A stretch of DNA of 40,087 nt from contig NQOV01000003.1 in assembly GCA_002632265.1 (NCBI GenBank), forward strand, positions 1 to 40,087, written 5' to 3'. The notes under the pieces were generated by a model. It worked only from the letters and a program-made list of their open reading frames with translations. It did not search any database and was not told where the DNA came from. Numbering within the stretch: the first letter of the stretch is position 1; the number at the start of each line of letters is the position of its first letter. Positions 25,306 to 33,282 of this stretch are shown here, piece by piece. The translations under genes were made by a program, and so were the position numbers. The stretch comes from Rhodospirillaceae bacterium MC!. GTDB taxonomy: Bacteria > Pseudomonadota > Alphaproteobacteria > MC1.

Positions 25306-25334
25306 TTGACTTTATACTCATTTATGTATATAAT
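25306..25334 (+). promoter_or_regulatory. Promoter of the first outer-membrane barrel gene
   Basis: TTGACT (25306-25311) and TATAAT (25329-25334) are separated by exactly 17 bases, giving a leader of about 50 bases before the ATG. All three barrel genes share the same TTGACT -35. Confidence 0.75.
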
Positions 25335-25390
25335 ATGAGATGTAAAGGATCTTTATATTTAACTAACACAAAAAAAGGATAAGTTATATT

Positions 25391-26125
25391 ATGATTAAAA
25401 AAATTACATTACCATTATTAGTAGCAGGTACTATATTAGGTGTTTCAAGCACAGCCTCGGCTGATTTATTATATGCTGGTATCGGCATGGGTGTAAGTGT
25501 TACTTCACAAGATCAAGGTACTATGAAAGTACCTACATTTGATGCTTGGGCGGACGAACAAACAATTAATGTAGTATCTAAAGCTGGTAGTATGTCTGGT
25601 TCGGCTTTTGTTGGTATTTCGCCAATTCCATTTATTAGTATTGAAGGCGATTTTGAATATACAAGCGTAGCTAATAAAATCAAACAAGACGTTGAATGGA
25701 AACAAGGCGTATTTGGTGATAAACCAGTTGAAACTTCTATTATTACTCCATTCTTAAACGTTGTTTTACACACTCCTACCTTTGGCGGTGTTGGTCTATT
25801 CGCTCTAGCGGGTGTTGGTGCTTCTCGTATGTCAACTACAACTAAAGAAGACAATCCTGATTATGATTACGATTTAGATTTCGATGATAGCGGAATTGAT
25901 GATGACGGTAATAATGAATATCTTACAAAAACTAATGCTCACTGGTCAAGAGCCTTTGACTTTGGTGGCGGTGTTTTCTATGAAGTTCCAGCTACTGTAA
26001 ACTTAGTAACTTTAAGTGCAGGTTTCCGCTATATTAACCTAGGTGGTGCATATACTAAAGCGGCCTTTGACTTAAAAGCTACAAGTAAAGAAGAAGTATT
26101 CTTACGTGCTCAAATTGGATTCTAA
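25391..26125 (+). CDS. Outer-membrane beta-barrel protein, paralog 1
   Basis: A 244-residue exported protein. The signal peptide MIKKITLPLLVAGTILGVSS ends at STASA, and the mature part starts DLLYAGIGMGVSV. Alternating hydrophobic strands and a terminal Phe (LRAQIGF) are hallmarks of BAM-inserted barrels of the opacity/surface-antigen type. Landmarks shared with the two following genes are GSAFVGISP, FISIEGDFEYT, ITPFLNVVLHTP, GLFALAGVG, WSRAFDFGGGVFY and GFRYINLGG. This copy has an Asp-rich insertion (about residues 156-172, DYDLDFDDSGIDDDG), probably a surface loop. T-ending codons are favoured more than in most neighbours, suggesting high expression. Porin or adhesin role is unproven. Confidence 0.8.
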   Translation: MIKKITLPLLVAGTILGVSSTASADLLYAGIGMGVSVTSQDQGTMKVPTFDAWADEQTINVVSKAGSMSGSAFVGISPIPFISIEGDFEYTSVANKIKQDVEWKQGVFGDKPVETSIITPFLNVVLHTPTFGGVGLFALAGVGASRMSTTTKEDNPDYDYDLDFDDSGIDDDGNNEYLTKTNAHWSRAFDFGGGVFYEVPATVNLVTLSAGFRYINLGGAYTKAAFDLKATSKEEVFLRAQIGF

Positions 26126-26200
26126 TTTAATTTATTAGATTATCTTAATTAGCGACTCCATTTATATATACTCTACTTCGAAAAAGTATATGTAAATTAA

Positions 26201-26237
26201 AAATAAACTTTATCTACGGATGAAGTTTATTTTTTTA
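26201..26237 (+). terminator. Terminator after barrel paralog 1
   Basis: AAATAAACTTTATC pairs with GGATGAAGTTTATTT around a short loop and continues in T's to 26237. It is a strong intrinsic terminator. Confidence 0.85.
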
Positions 26238-26251
26238 TTTCTTTATAAATA

Positions 26252-26353
26252 TTGACTCATAATGGAAAAAAATGCTATAATTAGGCCATACAATTAATTA
26301 ATTCCATAAGATAAGAAACAAACATTGACTCACACGGAAAATGTTGCTATAAT
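26252..26353 (+). promoter_or_regulatory. Duplicated promoter of barrel paralog 2
   Basis: Two direct copies about 73 bases apart each carry a promoter: TTGACT 26252-26257 with TATAAT 26276-26281 (18-base spacer), and TTGACT 26325-26330 with TATAAT 26348-26353 (17-base spacer). The homology extends beyond the hexamers (ATTGACTCA...GCTATAAT...GCCATACAA), so this is a true tandem duplication. Confidence 0.8.
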
Positions 26354-26408
26354 GTGCCATACAAAAAATTAATTTATTCAATAACCTAACAATAAGGAGT
26401 CTTTCGCT

Positions 26409-27140
26409 ATGATACAAAAAATTATGAGAATGAAAAAAGTTCTATTAACATTATTATTTACTAGTGGTATATTCGCCATTTCAAGCACGGCCTCGGCTGA
26501 TGTATTGTATGCAGGGGTAGGTGTTGGGATAAATGCCGTTGCAAGATATCAAGGTGATCTTCTAACCCCAGGCACACAACGCAACAAACCACAATGGATT
26601 CGCCTACAATCTACACAAGGTAATCTATCAGGTTCGGCTTTTGTTGGCATTTTGCCTAATTCTTTTATTAGTATCGAAGGCGATTTAGAATATACAAAAA
26701 TGAGTAACCAATACAAACAAGGTGCGGATGAAATGCTTGCCATATACGGTGCTAAACCCATTGAAAACTCTATTATTACCCCATTCCTAAACCTAATCAT
26801 CAAAACTCCAACCGCTGGCGGTCTCGGTCTTTTCGCCATGGCCGGTGCAGGATATTCCCACATCACAACAACCACAGTAGCATACAATCTTAAACAATCA
26901 CACACTAATAGCCGTTGGTCAAGAGCCTACTCATTCGGTGGCGGTATCTTCTACCAAATCCCAAGCTCTCCAATGTCCTTAAGTGTCGGCTTTCGCTACA
27001 TAGATCTAGGCAATTCCTACATCAATGGCGATATCAACGCCACAACAACAATTAGCGAAAACAACTCAAGCCAACCAAACTTTAACCTACGAGACACCAC
27101 AAAAGAAGAGGCATTCCTCCGCCTTGCATTCTCATTCTAA
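26409..27140 (+). CDS. Outer-membrane beta-barrel protein, paralog 2
   Basis: A 243-residue paralog of the gene before it. The signal peptide runs through MKKVLLTLLFTSGIFAISS to STASA and the mature start is DVLYAGVGVGINA. AAGGAG is 9 bases before the ATG at 26409. Conserved barrel landmarks: GSAFVGILPNSFISIEGDLE, ITPFLNLIIKTP, GLFAMAGAG, RWSRAYSFGGGIFYQIPSS, GFRYIDLGNSY and a terminal Phe (RLAFSF). It differs from its neighbours mainly in predicted loops; it lacks the Asp-rich insert but has a longer loop near residues 208-225 (TTISENNSSQPNF). Function is unknown beyond outer-membrane location. Confidence 0.8.
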   Translation: MIQKIMRMKKVLLTLLFTSGIFAISSTASADVLYAGVGVGINAVARYQGDLLTPGTQRNKPQWIRLQSTQGNLSGSAFVGILPNSFISIEGDLEYTKMSNQYKQGADEMLAIYGAKPIENSIITPFLNLIIKTPTAGGLGLFAMAGAGYSHITTTTVAYNLKQSHTNSRWSRAYSFGGGIFYQIPSSPMSLSVGFRYIDLGNSYINGDINATTTISENNSSQPNFNLRDTTKEEAFLRLAFSF

Positions 27141-27496
27141 CACAAAAGGGAAATAAAAAATATTAACTTTATATTCCCTTAAGATTTTAAATTACTAGTA
27201 CACCAAATCATATATACACATAATATAAAGATGATTTACATTCTTTTTACTTCGCCAATCTACTAAGATATATGTAAATTAGCATTATATACTAACAATT
27301 TAATAAAGTTAGCCAGCAATTTCCAATATAAGAAGATCATACAACACAGATATTTTTATTTAAGGTCTGTTATATTATCATATAATAAGCAAAAGAGAAA
27401 AAATAAAGATTGACTTAACGCTAAAATACTGTTATAATTCTTTATACATAAGATTATTTAATTTAATAACTGGTTATAAAAAGGAAATATGCAAAT
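27141..27496. other. 356-base gap: hairpin and promoter
   Basis: It holds a weak hairpin after paralog 2 (AAGGGAAATA near 27146 with TATATTCCCTT ending near 27181) and the paralog 3 promoter. No open reading frame is credible. Confidence 0.5.
27410..27438 (+). promoter_or_regulatory. Promoter of barrel paralog 3
   Basis: TTGACT (27410-27415) and TATAAT (27433-27438) with a 17-base spacer, about 60 bases before the ATG. Confidence 0.75.
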
Positions 27497-28171
27497 ATGA
27501 TAAAAAAAATTGCGTTACCGTTATTAGTTGCAAGTACATTCTTGAGCCTTTCAAATTATGCTCAAGCTAAAAATAGCGTTATCTATGCAGGGATTGGGAT
27601 TGGTTTCAGTCTTACAACCCAACATCAAGGCACATTAGAAATTGCTAACCAACTACCAATTAATATCCAAACTAAATCAGGTAGCCTATCAGGATCGGGC
27701 TTTTTAGGTGTTTCGCCATCAAAATATTTGAGTCTCGAAACAGATTTCGAATATACAGAAGTGGACAACGAAATCAAAAGAGACGATATTGAATCCCAAG
27801 AAATATGGGGCAATAAACCCATTACCACAATACTCCTAACCCCATTACTTAATCTTGTAATACGTACTCCTGATTATCAGGGTCTAGGCTTATTTGCCAT
27901 GGCAGGTATTGGTGGCTCATACATGAAAACCACAGTTACCCACGATAAAAACCCTGATTTTGACATTGATCCACCAACAGATAAATATTCCCAATTCACA
28001 AGAGCTTACGATGTTGGTGGCGGTCTTTTTTACAACATTCCTGATTCTTCCATGTCCTTAAGTGCAGGTTTTCGCTATATAAATTTAGGCGGTACTTTCA
28101 CAAAAAAAGACTTTGCCTTAAAAGCCACCAGTAAAGAAGAAGTTTTCTTACGCTTAACATTTGGGTTCTAA
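27497..28171 (+). CDS. Outer-membrane beta-barrel protein, paralog 3
   Basis: A 224-residue paralog, the shortest of the three. The signal peptide MIKKIALPLLVASTFLSLSN is nearly the same as that of paralog 1; cleavage is likely after AQA, and the mature protein starts KNSVIYAGIGIGFSL. Shared landmarks are GSLSGSGFLGVSP, YLSLETDFEYTEV, LTPLLNLVIRTP, GLFAMAGIGGSYM, FTRAYDVGGGLFYNIPDSS, and GFRYINLGGTFTKKDFALKA with terminal TFGF. The C-terminal quarter (ATSKEEVFLR) is closest to paralog 1, suggesting duplication from it. AAGGAAA precedes the ATG. Confidence 0.8.
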   Translation: MIKKIALPLLVASTFLSLSNYAQAKNSVIYAGIGIGFSLTTQHQGTLEIANQLPINIQTKSGSLSGSGFLGVSPSKYLSLETDFEYTEVDNEIKRDDIESQEIWGNKPITTILLTPLLNLVIRTPDYQGLGLFAMAGIGGSYMKTTVTHDKNPDFDIDPPTDKYSQFTRAYDVGGGLFYNIPDSSMSLSAGFRYINLGGTFTKKDFALKATSKEEVFLRLTFGF

Positions 28172-28203
28172 TTATAAATTCCATGTATAAGAATCCACAA
28201 ACT

Positions 28204-28250
28204 AAAAAAATTAGATCCTAGTAAATTCCCTACTCTGATCTAATTTTTTT
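28204..28250 (+). terminator. Terminator after barrel paralog 3
   Basis: AAAAAAATTAGATC (28204-28217) pairs with GATCTAATTTTTTT (28237-28250) across a 19-base loop. The U-rich 3' arm makes it a good intrinsic terminator. Confidence 0.8.
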
Positions 28251-28323
28251 CTCTTGTTTTGCTAATAACATAATAACTTAACCTATGATCTTGATTATTA
28301 ATGTATATTATCCATATTAAACC

Positions 28324-28351
28324 TTGACTTTTATAATGCTTTCATTGTAAT
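28324..28351 (+). promoter_or_regulatory. Promoter of the small lipoprotein gene
   Basis: TTGACT (28324-28329) and TGTAAT (28346-28351) with a 16-base spacer. The same -35 sequence precedes each of the three barrel genes. Confidence 0.5.
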
Positions 28352-28392
28352 ATAAGATTATATCAATTAACATTTAGTATTAGAAAACGAAC

Positions 28393-28875
28393 ATGAAAAA
28401 ACTCTTTATTATATTCCCTTTTTTATTTTTATTTGCTTGTCATAGTAATTCAGACTATAATTTATTAATGTTAGATTCAAAAAAGATTAATGAATATTCA
28501 TACTCCCTTGACTACGATAAAGATACTTTCCCACGTGATGTCTATGACCAAGAAATATTACTAAAACCTCATGTTATCAATGCCTTAAAGAACATGAAAA
28601 CACGAGGCTTTAAATACGTATATCTCGTAAACCAACACCCAACCAAAGACGAACTTAAAAGCTTATTTCTCCAAAAAAACGTCGCAGGACGCCACACAAA
28701 CGATACAATAAGATTTAGCTTTAAAGTAATCGGCTTAAAAAAACAATACCAAGGCTACATCCTAGATGACCTTATAACTGCCCTAACTCGAGATGTTGTC
28801 GACGCCACTGCTCGCCGTCAAAAATATCTCCAAAGCTCTATAATGGACAATACCATATTAGTAAATAACTACTAA
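28393..28875 (+). CDS. Hypothetical lipoprotein
   Basis: A 160-residue protein with a short signal sequence MKKLFIIFPFLFLFAC; the lipobox LFAC predicts lipid attachment at Cys16. The mature part contains Tyr/Lys/Asp-rich segments (NEYSYSLDYDKDTFPRDVYD, RGFKYVYLVNQHPTKDEL) and no recognised domain. It follows the barrel cluster in the same direction with its own promoter. No clear Shine-Dalgarno is seen. It could be an accessory envelope protein of the barrel set, purely on position. Confidence 0.6.
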   Translation: MKKLFIIFPFLFLFACHSNSDYNLLMLDSKKINEYSYSLDYDKDTFPRDVYDQEILLKPHVINALKNMKTRGFKYVYLVNQHPTKDELKSLFLQKNVAGRHTNDTIRFSFKVIGLKKQYQGYILDDLITALTRDVVDATARRQKYLQSSIMDNTILVNNY

Positions 28876-28939
28876 TCCATTAAGCTATTCAATATAATCC
28901 ACTGTAAGCACATGGATTTTCCTTATAAATAGATTTTCC

Positions 28940-30106
28940 TTATAATTTATTTAGAAAAATCTCCCTTGGAACATCAAAACCATTAAAGCGAGAGGCACAG
29001 GTATTCACATACGCCCCAGTGGGATAAATAATCGCCCTATCGCCATATGTTAGAGATTTTGGTAGATCATAATAAGTGCTTTCATACCATGTATCAAAGC
29101 TATCGCAGGTGTTTCCTGCTAGGATATAGGGTTGAAGATCAAGATCATTTTCCTTGCCATAAATATCAACAAAAAATTGAATGGAATCGCCCACGGTTTC
29201 AATTAATCCGTTATAACGCCCACTATCAAAATACGCCCATGCGATATCATCTTCACGGCGTTGGCTTGTGTTTACAACTTCACTAACTAGCACCGAACAA
29301 TCTGCCACCAAATATCGCCCAGGTTCTGCCATGATCTTCGGATTGATATTATATCTTTTAAAATTCTTATCAATAATACGCTCAATGGCACAGATCAAAT
29401 CTTGAGAATTAACATTCGGACTATCCTTATATCTCACAGGCAATCCCCCGCCGATGTTCATAACATCAAGCTTTACCCCCACTTTTTCCAATCTTTCATA
29501 TAATTTACAAGCGGTTTTAACGGTTCTTTTCCACCCTATATCCGTAATACATTGCGATCCCACATGATAGGCTATGGCATACGGTTCAAGATCTAACTCT
29601 TGTGCTTTGAGCATAAGATCATAGGCCATAGAATCACTACAACCGAATTTTTTCGACAATGACCAAGCACTAGTCTCATTGTGATCATTGGTTAGAATTC
29701 TACACATCACTTTAGATCTTGGAGCATGCTCGGATATCTTTTCCAATTCGGAAATACTATCAAAAACAAACAATCTTACCCCATACTCATAAGCTTTTTT
29801 GATCTCACTAACCTTTTTAACCGTATTCGCATAGGATAAACGATCAGGCGATATCCCCTGATTCAGACAACTTTCAATTTCTTGAATCGACGCCACATCA
29901 AAACTCGCCCCACTTTCGCCTAAAGTATGAATGATCTCATCTGCAGGATTGGCTTTAACCGCATAAAATATCTCCCAATTAACTAAAGATGTTAACCTAT
30001 TATAATTCTCCCTTAACCCATTGATATCAAAGATTAAAGCAGGAGTCGGCATGCTATTAATATGAGTATCAATATATGCTTTTATATCTTCAGAGTATTT
30101 ATTCAT
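28940..30106 (-). CDS. Ornithine decarboxylase family (fold III) PLP enzyme
   Basis: A 388-residue alanine-racemase-fold decarboxylase. Lys51 in IFYAVKANPA binds PLP. SGASFDVASIQEIE, YANTVKK, YHVGSQC, and MNIGGGLPVRY are in the barrel; AEPGRYLVADCSVLV follows. The C-terminal active-site Cys is in NTCDSFDTWYES (CDSxD, as in eukaryotic-type ODC), and ASRFNGFDV ends the domain. It probably makes putrescine from ornithine for polyamine synthesis; some relatives also accept lysine. AAGGAA (GTTCCTTAAT on the plus strand near 30115) lies just upstream. It is divergent from aroQ. Confidence 0.88.
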   Translation of the reverse strand: MNKYSEDIKAYIDTHINSMPTPALIFDINGLRENYNRLTSLVNWEIFYAVKANPADEIIHTLGESGASFDVASIQEIESCLNQGISPDRLSYANTVKKVSEIKKAYEYGVRLFVFDSISELEKISEHAPRSKVMCRILTNDHNETSAWSLSKKFGCSDSMAYDLMLKAQELDLEPYAIAYHVGSQCITDIGWKRTVKTACKLYERLEKVGVKLDVMNIGGGLPVRYKDSPNVNSQDLICAIERIIDKNFKRYNINPKIMAEPGRYLVADCSVLVSEVVNTSQRREDDIAWAYFDSGRYNGLIETVGDSIQFFVDIYGKENDLDLQPYILAGNTCDSFDTWYESTYYDLPKSLTYGDRAIIYPTGAYVNTCASRFNGFDVPREIFLNKL

Positions 30107-30234
30107 AAGATGTGTTCCTTAATGTTTTAGAATTAGTTCTTGATTATGAGTGTATAAATTACTATAATATGTATTAATATGCAACCCTTTAATTATATAA
30201 ATTGTTGTATCACTCAATAATTGCAGAGGATATC

Positions 30235-30681
30235 ATGAATAAAAAAATATTGCTCATTAACGGCCCTAACCTTAATCTATTAGGCACACGAGAACCAGAA
30301 ATCTACGGCCACAATACCCTAAAAGATCTAGAAAATATGTGCATAGAAACAGGCAAAAAACTCAACATTGATGTAATTTGTCAACAATCTAACCACGAGG
30401 GCGTTATTATGGATCTAATTCAAAGCGTCCATAAGGATTACGACGCTCTAATAATTAATCCTGCAGGCTATAGCCATAGTTCTATCGCTATTATGGATTC
30501 ATTACTATCCTTAAGTGGTATCAAGCCGATGATCGAAGTTCATATCTCTAACATTGCCAAAAGAGAAGACTTCCGCCATCTTTCATATGTCTCAAAAGCC
30601 GTTGACGGAACAATCTGCGGACTGGGGCTTAATGGATACAATTTAGCAATTAATGCAATTAATACTTTATTTCTTAAATAA
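30235..30681 (+). CDS. aroQ: 3-dehydroquinate dehydratase, type II
   Basis: Shikimate-pathway enzyme converting 3-dehydroquinate to 3-dehydroshikimate. Start chosen at the ATG at 30235, preceded by AGAGGA; this gives 148 residues, the normal family length. Motifs: LLINGPNLNLLGTREPEIYG (catalytic Tyr19 on the lid loop), CQQSNHEGVIMDLIQ, INPAGYSHSSIAIMD, and EVHISNIAKREDFRHLS (catalytic His and Arg). It forms a dodecamer in known members. The order aroQ-accB-accC is common in alphaproteobacteria. Confidence 0.95.
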   Translation: MNKKILLINGPNLNLLGTREPEIYGHNTLKDLENMCIETGKKLNIDVICQQSNHEGVIMDLIQSVHKDYDALIINPAGYSHSSIAIMDSLLSLSGIKPMIEVHISNIAKREDFRHLSYVSKAVDGTICGLGLNGYNLAINAINTLFLK

Positions 30682-30782
30682 AGTATAGTATACTTAAATC
30701 AAATTTAATCATTTGTATGTTATATTCTTATTTTAATTGATTATCATATTAATATAACAACTAAAGTAATAAGGAAACAATT

Positions 30783-31280
30783 ATGTCAAATACTAACAAC
30801 AAAGACAAAGAATTATTCAACACTGGCGTAGTCCGTAAGTTTGCGGAAATCGTAAGTAAAAATAACCTAACAGAAATCGAATACTCTGTAGGCGATGTTA
30901 AATTAACTGTCCGCCGAGACGCTCCAACAATGAGCGGTGCAGGTGTAAGTATGCCTATGGCGTCAGCTCCTGCTGTAGCACAACCCCAAACTTCTCCGCT
31001 TGCTCCTGTAGTTGTTGATCCCTCTGATGAAGTTCTAGAAAATCATCCAGGGGCGATCCATTCTCCTATGGTTGGTGTAGCTTATCTTTCTTCAGATCCT
31101 GACACTCCTGATTTCGTAAAAGTTGGCGATTCTGTAGAAAAAGGGCAAACAATCTGCCTGATCGAGGCCATGAAAGTATTTAATCCAATTGTAGCTCCTA
31201 ATAATGGTACTGTAACTAAAATAGCCATAGAAAGCGGTTCTCCATTGGAATTTGATCAAGTTATCATGATCATCGAATAA
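30783..31280 (+). CDS. accB: Acetyl-CoA carboxylase biotin carboxyl carrier protein
   Basis: A 165-residue BCCP. The N-terminal part (about 9-50) has VRKFAEIVSKNNLTEIEYSV, the middle is an Ala/Pro-rich linker, and the C-terminal biotinyl domain (about 85-165) has the biotin-accepting Lys131 in IEAMKVFNPI and the thumb SSDPDTPDFV. It carries biotin between AccC and the carboxyltransferase in fatty-acid synthesis. AAGGAAA precedes the ATG. accC follows at 81 bases. Confidence 0.95.
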   Translation: MSNTNNKDKELFNTGVVRKFAEIVSKNNLTEIEYSVGDVKLTVRRDAPTMSGAGVSMPMASAPAVAQPQTSPLAPVVVDPSDEVLENHPGAIHSPMVGVAYLSSDPDTPDFVKVGDSVEKGQTICLIEAMKVFNPIVAPNNGTVTKIAIESGSPLEFDQVIMIIE

Positions 31281-31361
31281 GTAGCGTAAAGAATAAGTAG
31301 CGTGAAAAAGCACTCATTTTATACGAATTAATATATATATAAATTTTAAGGTAATGTTATT

Positions 31362-32705
31362 ATGTTTAAAAAATTACTTATCGCAAACCGTGGCGAAATC
31401 GCTTTGCGAATCCATCGTGCATGTAAGGAAATGGGAATCAAAACCGTAGCCATTCACTCTACAGCCGACGCCGACGCCATGCACGTACGCCTAGCCGATG
31501 AAGCCGTATGCGTAGGCCCTGCATCTTCTAAAGATAGCTATTTAAACGTCCATGCAATTTTATCTGCTGCGATTATCACAGGGGCCGAGGCTATTCATCC
31601 TGGTTATGGCTTTCTATCAGAAAATGCAAAATTTGCCGAAATGGTTGAAGAACACGGTATTACATTCGTAGGACCATCTTCAAAACACATCAAAGCAATG
31701 GGCGATAAAATTACCGCTAAACAAGTTGTAGAAAAAGCAGGAATCCCAGTTGTTCCTGGCTCTGCAGGCTCTGTCGATAGTGTTGATGACGCTAAGAAGA
31801 TCGCCAAAGAATTCGGCTTGCCTGTACTAATAAAAGCTACCGCAGGCGGTGGCGGTCGTGGTATGCAGGTAGTACGAGAAATGAGCGAACTGGAAGAGCT
31901 ATATAAAAGAGCTCGCCAAGAAGCGGGAAGTTATTTCAGTAACGACACAGTTTATATCGAAAAATTCCTTGATGATCCAAGACACATCGAAATCCAAGTG
32001 ATCGCCGATAAACACGGCAACGTATGTCATTTAGGTGAGCGTGATTGTTCGCTACAACGTCGTAATCAGAAAGTACTCGAAGAATCGCCATCTCCTGTGA
32101 TCAATCAAGAAGTGCGTGATGAGATCGGTATGATCGTGGCAAATGCCATTAAAGATATCGGTTACTCTAGTGTGGGTACTGTGGAATTCTTATACGAAAA
32201 TGGGCAATTCTTTTTCATTGAAATGAATACTCGCCTACAAGTGGAACATCCTGTAACAGAACTTGTCTACAACATAGATCTTGTACAAGAAATGATCAAA
32301 ATTGCTTATGGTGATAAACTTTCAATCACTCAAGATCAAATCAAACCCCAAGGCCATGCCATCGAATTCCGTATTAATGCCGAAGATCCCGAAACTTTCA
32401 TGCCGTCTCCAGGTACGATTCTACTTCATCATGCCCCTGGTGGATATGGTGTACGTGTGGATTCAGCTCTATATACTGGCTACTCGATCCCCCCTTACTA
32501 CGATAGTATGATATCTAAAGTTATCATCTTTGGTAAAAGTCGTGATATCTGTATTAAACGTGCTAAAAGTGCCTTAAGTGAATATGTGATCGACGGTGTA
32601 AAAACATCCATTCCCTTACATACACGCTTACTCGAAGATCCGACCGTGCTAACAGGCGATTATACAATCAAATGGCTAGAAGCTGATTTCTTAGCTAATA
32701 AGTAA
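31362..32705 (+). CDS. accC: Acetyl-CoA carboxylase, biotin carboxylase subunit
   Basis: A 447-residue ATP-grasp enzyme that carboxylates biotin on AccB. Motifs: KKLLIANRGEIALRIHRACK, HPGYGFLSENAKFA, the ATP-binding glycine-rich loop IKATAGGGGRGMQVV, HIEIQVIADKHGN, GERDCSLQRRNQKVLEESPS, and FIEMNTRLQVEHPVTE with the metal-binding Glu/Asn pair. AAGGT lies upstream. It ends in a good terminator at 32713-32746, so aroQ-accB-accC may be one unit or accBC alone. Confidence 0.96.
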   Translation: MFKKLLIANRGEIALRIHRACKEMGIKTVAIHSTADADAMHVRLADEAVCVGPASSKDSYLNVHAILSAAIITGAEAIHPGYGFLSENAKFAEMVEEHGITFVGPSSKHIKAMGDKITAKQVVEKAGIPVVPGSAGSVDSVDDAKKIAKEFGLPVLIKATAGGGGRGMQVVREMSELEELYKRARQEAGSYFSNDTVYIEKFLDDPRHIEIQVIADKHGNVCHLGERDCSLQRRNQKVLEESPSPVINQEVRDEIGMIVANAIKDIGYSSVGTVEFLYENGQFFFIEMNTRLQVEHPVTELVYNIDLVQEMIKIAYGDKLSITQDQIKPQGHAIEFRINAEDPETFMPSPGTILLHHAPGGYGVRVDSALYTGYSIPPYYDSMISKVIIFGKSRDICIKRAKSALSEYVIDGVKTSIPLHTRLLEDPTVLTGDYTIKWLEADFLANK

Positions 32706-32712
32706 GAATATA

Positions 32713-32746
32713 GATCAATGAAATTAACTTCTCATTGATCTTTTTT
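32713..32746 (+). terminator. accC terminator
   Basis: GATCAATGA (32713-32721) pairs with TCATTGATC (32732-32740), followed by six T's. It sits 8 bases after the accC stop, just before the Shine-Dalgarno of the acetyltransferase gene. Confidence 0.85.
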
Positions 32747-32761
32747 ATAAAGGGGATATTT

Positions 32762-33229
32762 ATGATAAAAATAACCCAAACATCACTACTAGATAGCCAA
32801 CTATTATCTTCTATCCACGCCCAAGCCTTTCAAGATATGCAGAAACCTTGGTCTGCAGATATTATATATCATACTCTCTTACAAAAACATAATCATAGCC
32901 TAACGGCGTATGATGATAATGATAACAACAATCAACCGCTAGGATTTATCATATATTCGCTAATTACAAACATAGAAAGCGAAATTCTAACCATATGTAC
33001 AATCAAAGCACGATCAGGAATCGCCACCGCCTTAATGGATCAGATGATCGCCCATACTAAAGACGAACAGGTAGAACGAATCCTGTTAGATGTGGCTGTT
33101 GACAACACAAAAGCCATATCCCTATATGAAAAATTCGGCTTTCAAGAAATCGCTATCCGTAAAAACTACTATAAGCGAGATAATACTTCAATCGACGCCA
33201 AGATAATGAAAAAGCAGTTTGCAAAATAG
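32762..33229 (+). CDS. GNAT-family N-acetyltransferase (RimI-like)
   Basis: I choose the ATG at 32762, with AAGGGGA just upstream; an earlier in-frame ATG falls inside the accC terminator stem. The 155-residue protein has the acetyl-CoA-binding GNAT core: PWSADIIYHTLLQKHNHSLT, GFIIYSLI, ILTICTIKARSGIATALMDQ (equivalent of the V-x-x-x-x-RGxG loop, here with Ser-Gly), then LLDVAVDNTKAISLYEKFGF and an RKNYYKR end. This layout is that of RimI-type enzymes acetylating protein N-termini, although the neighbours (accC, purB) are not the usual tsaB. The substrate is uncertain. Confidence 0.75.
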   Translation: MIKITQTSLLDSQLLSSIHAQAFQDMQKPWSADIIYHTLLQKHNHSLTAYDDNDNNNQPLGFIIYSLITNIESEILTICTIKARSGIATALMDQMIAHTKDEQVERILLDVAVDNTKAISLYEKFGFQEIAIRKNYYKRDNTSIDAKIMKKQFAK

Positions 33230-33282
33230 ATAAAGTTATGCTATACTCCTGTTATTCAACTAAATTAATGGAGTATATACAA

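Noticed and set aside
25216-28171. Insertion sequence or prophage behind the barrel duplications
   Set aside because: No transposase, integrase or terminal inverted repeats are visible around the three paralogs; simple tandem duplication is sufficient.
29047-29286. Plus-strand open frame opposite the ornithine decarboxylase gene
   Set aside because: It has no ribosome-binding site or recognisable sequence and overlaps fully a well-conserved enzyme gene.
32735-32761. Earlier start for the GNAT acetyltransferase
   Set aside because: That ATG region lies within the accC terminator stem and T-run; the start at 32762 has its own AAGGGGA.
33238-33282. Earlier start for purB
   Set aside because: The extra residues do not match adenylosuccinate lyases, and GGAG precedes the ATG at 33283.
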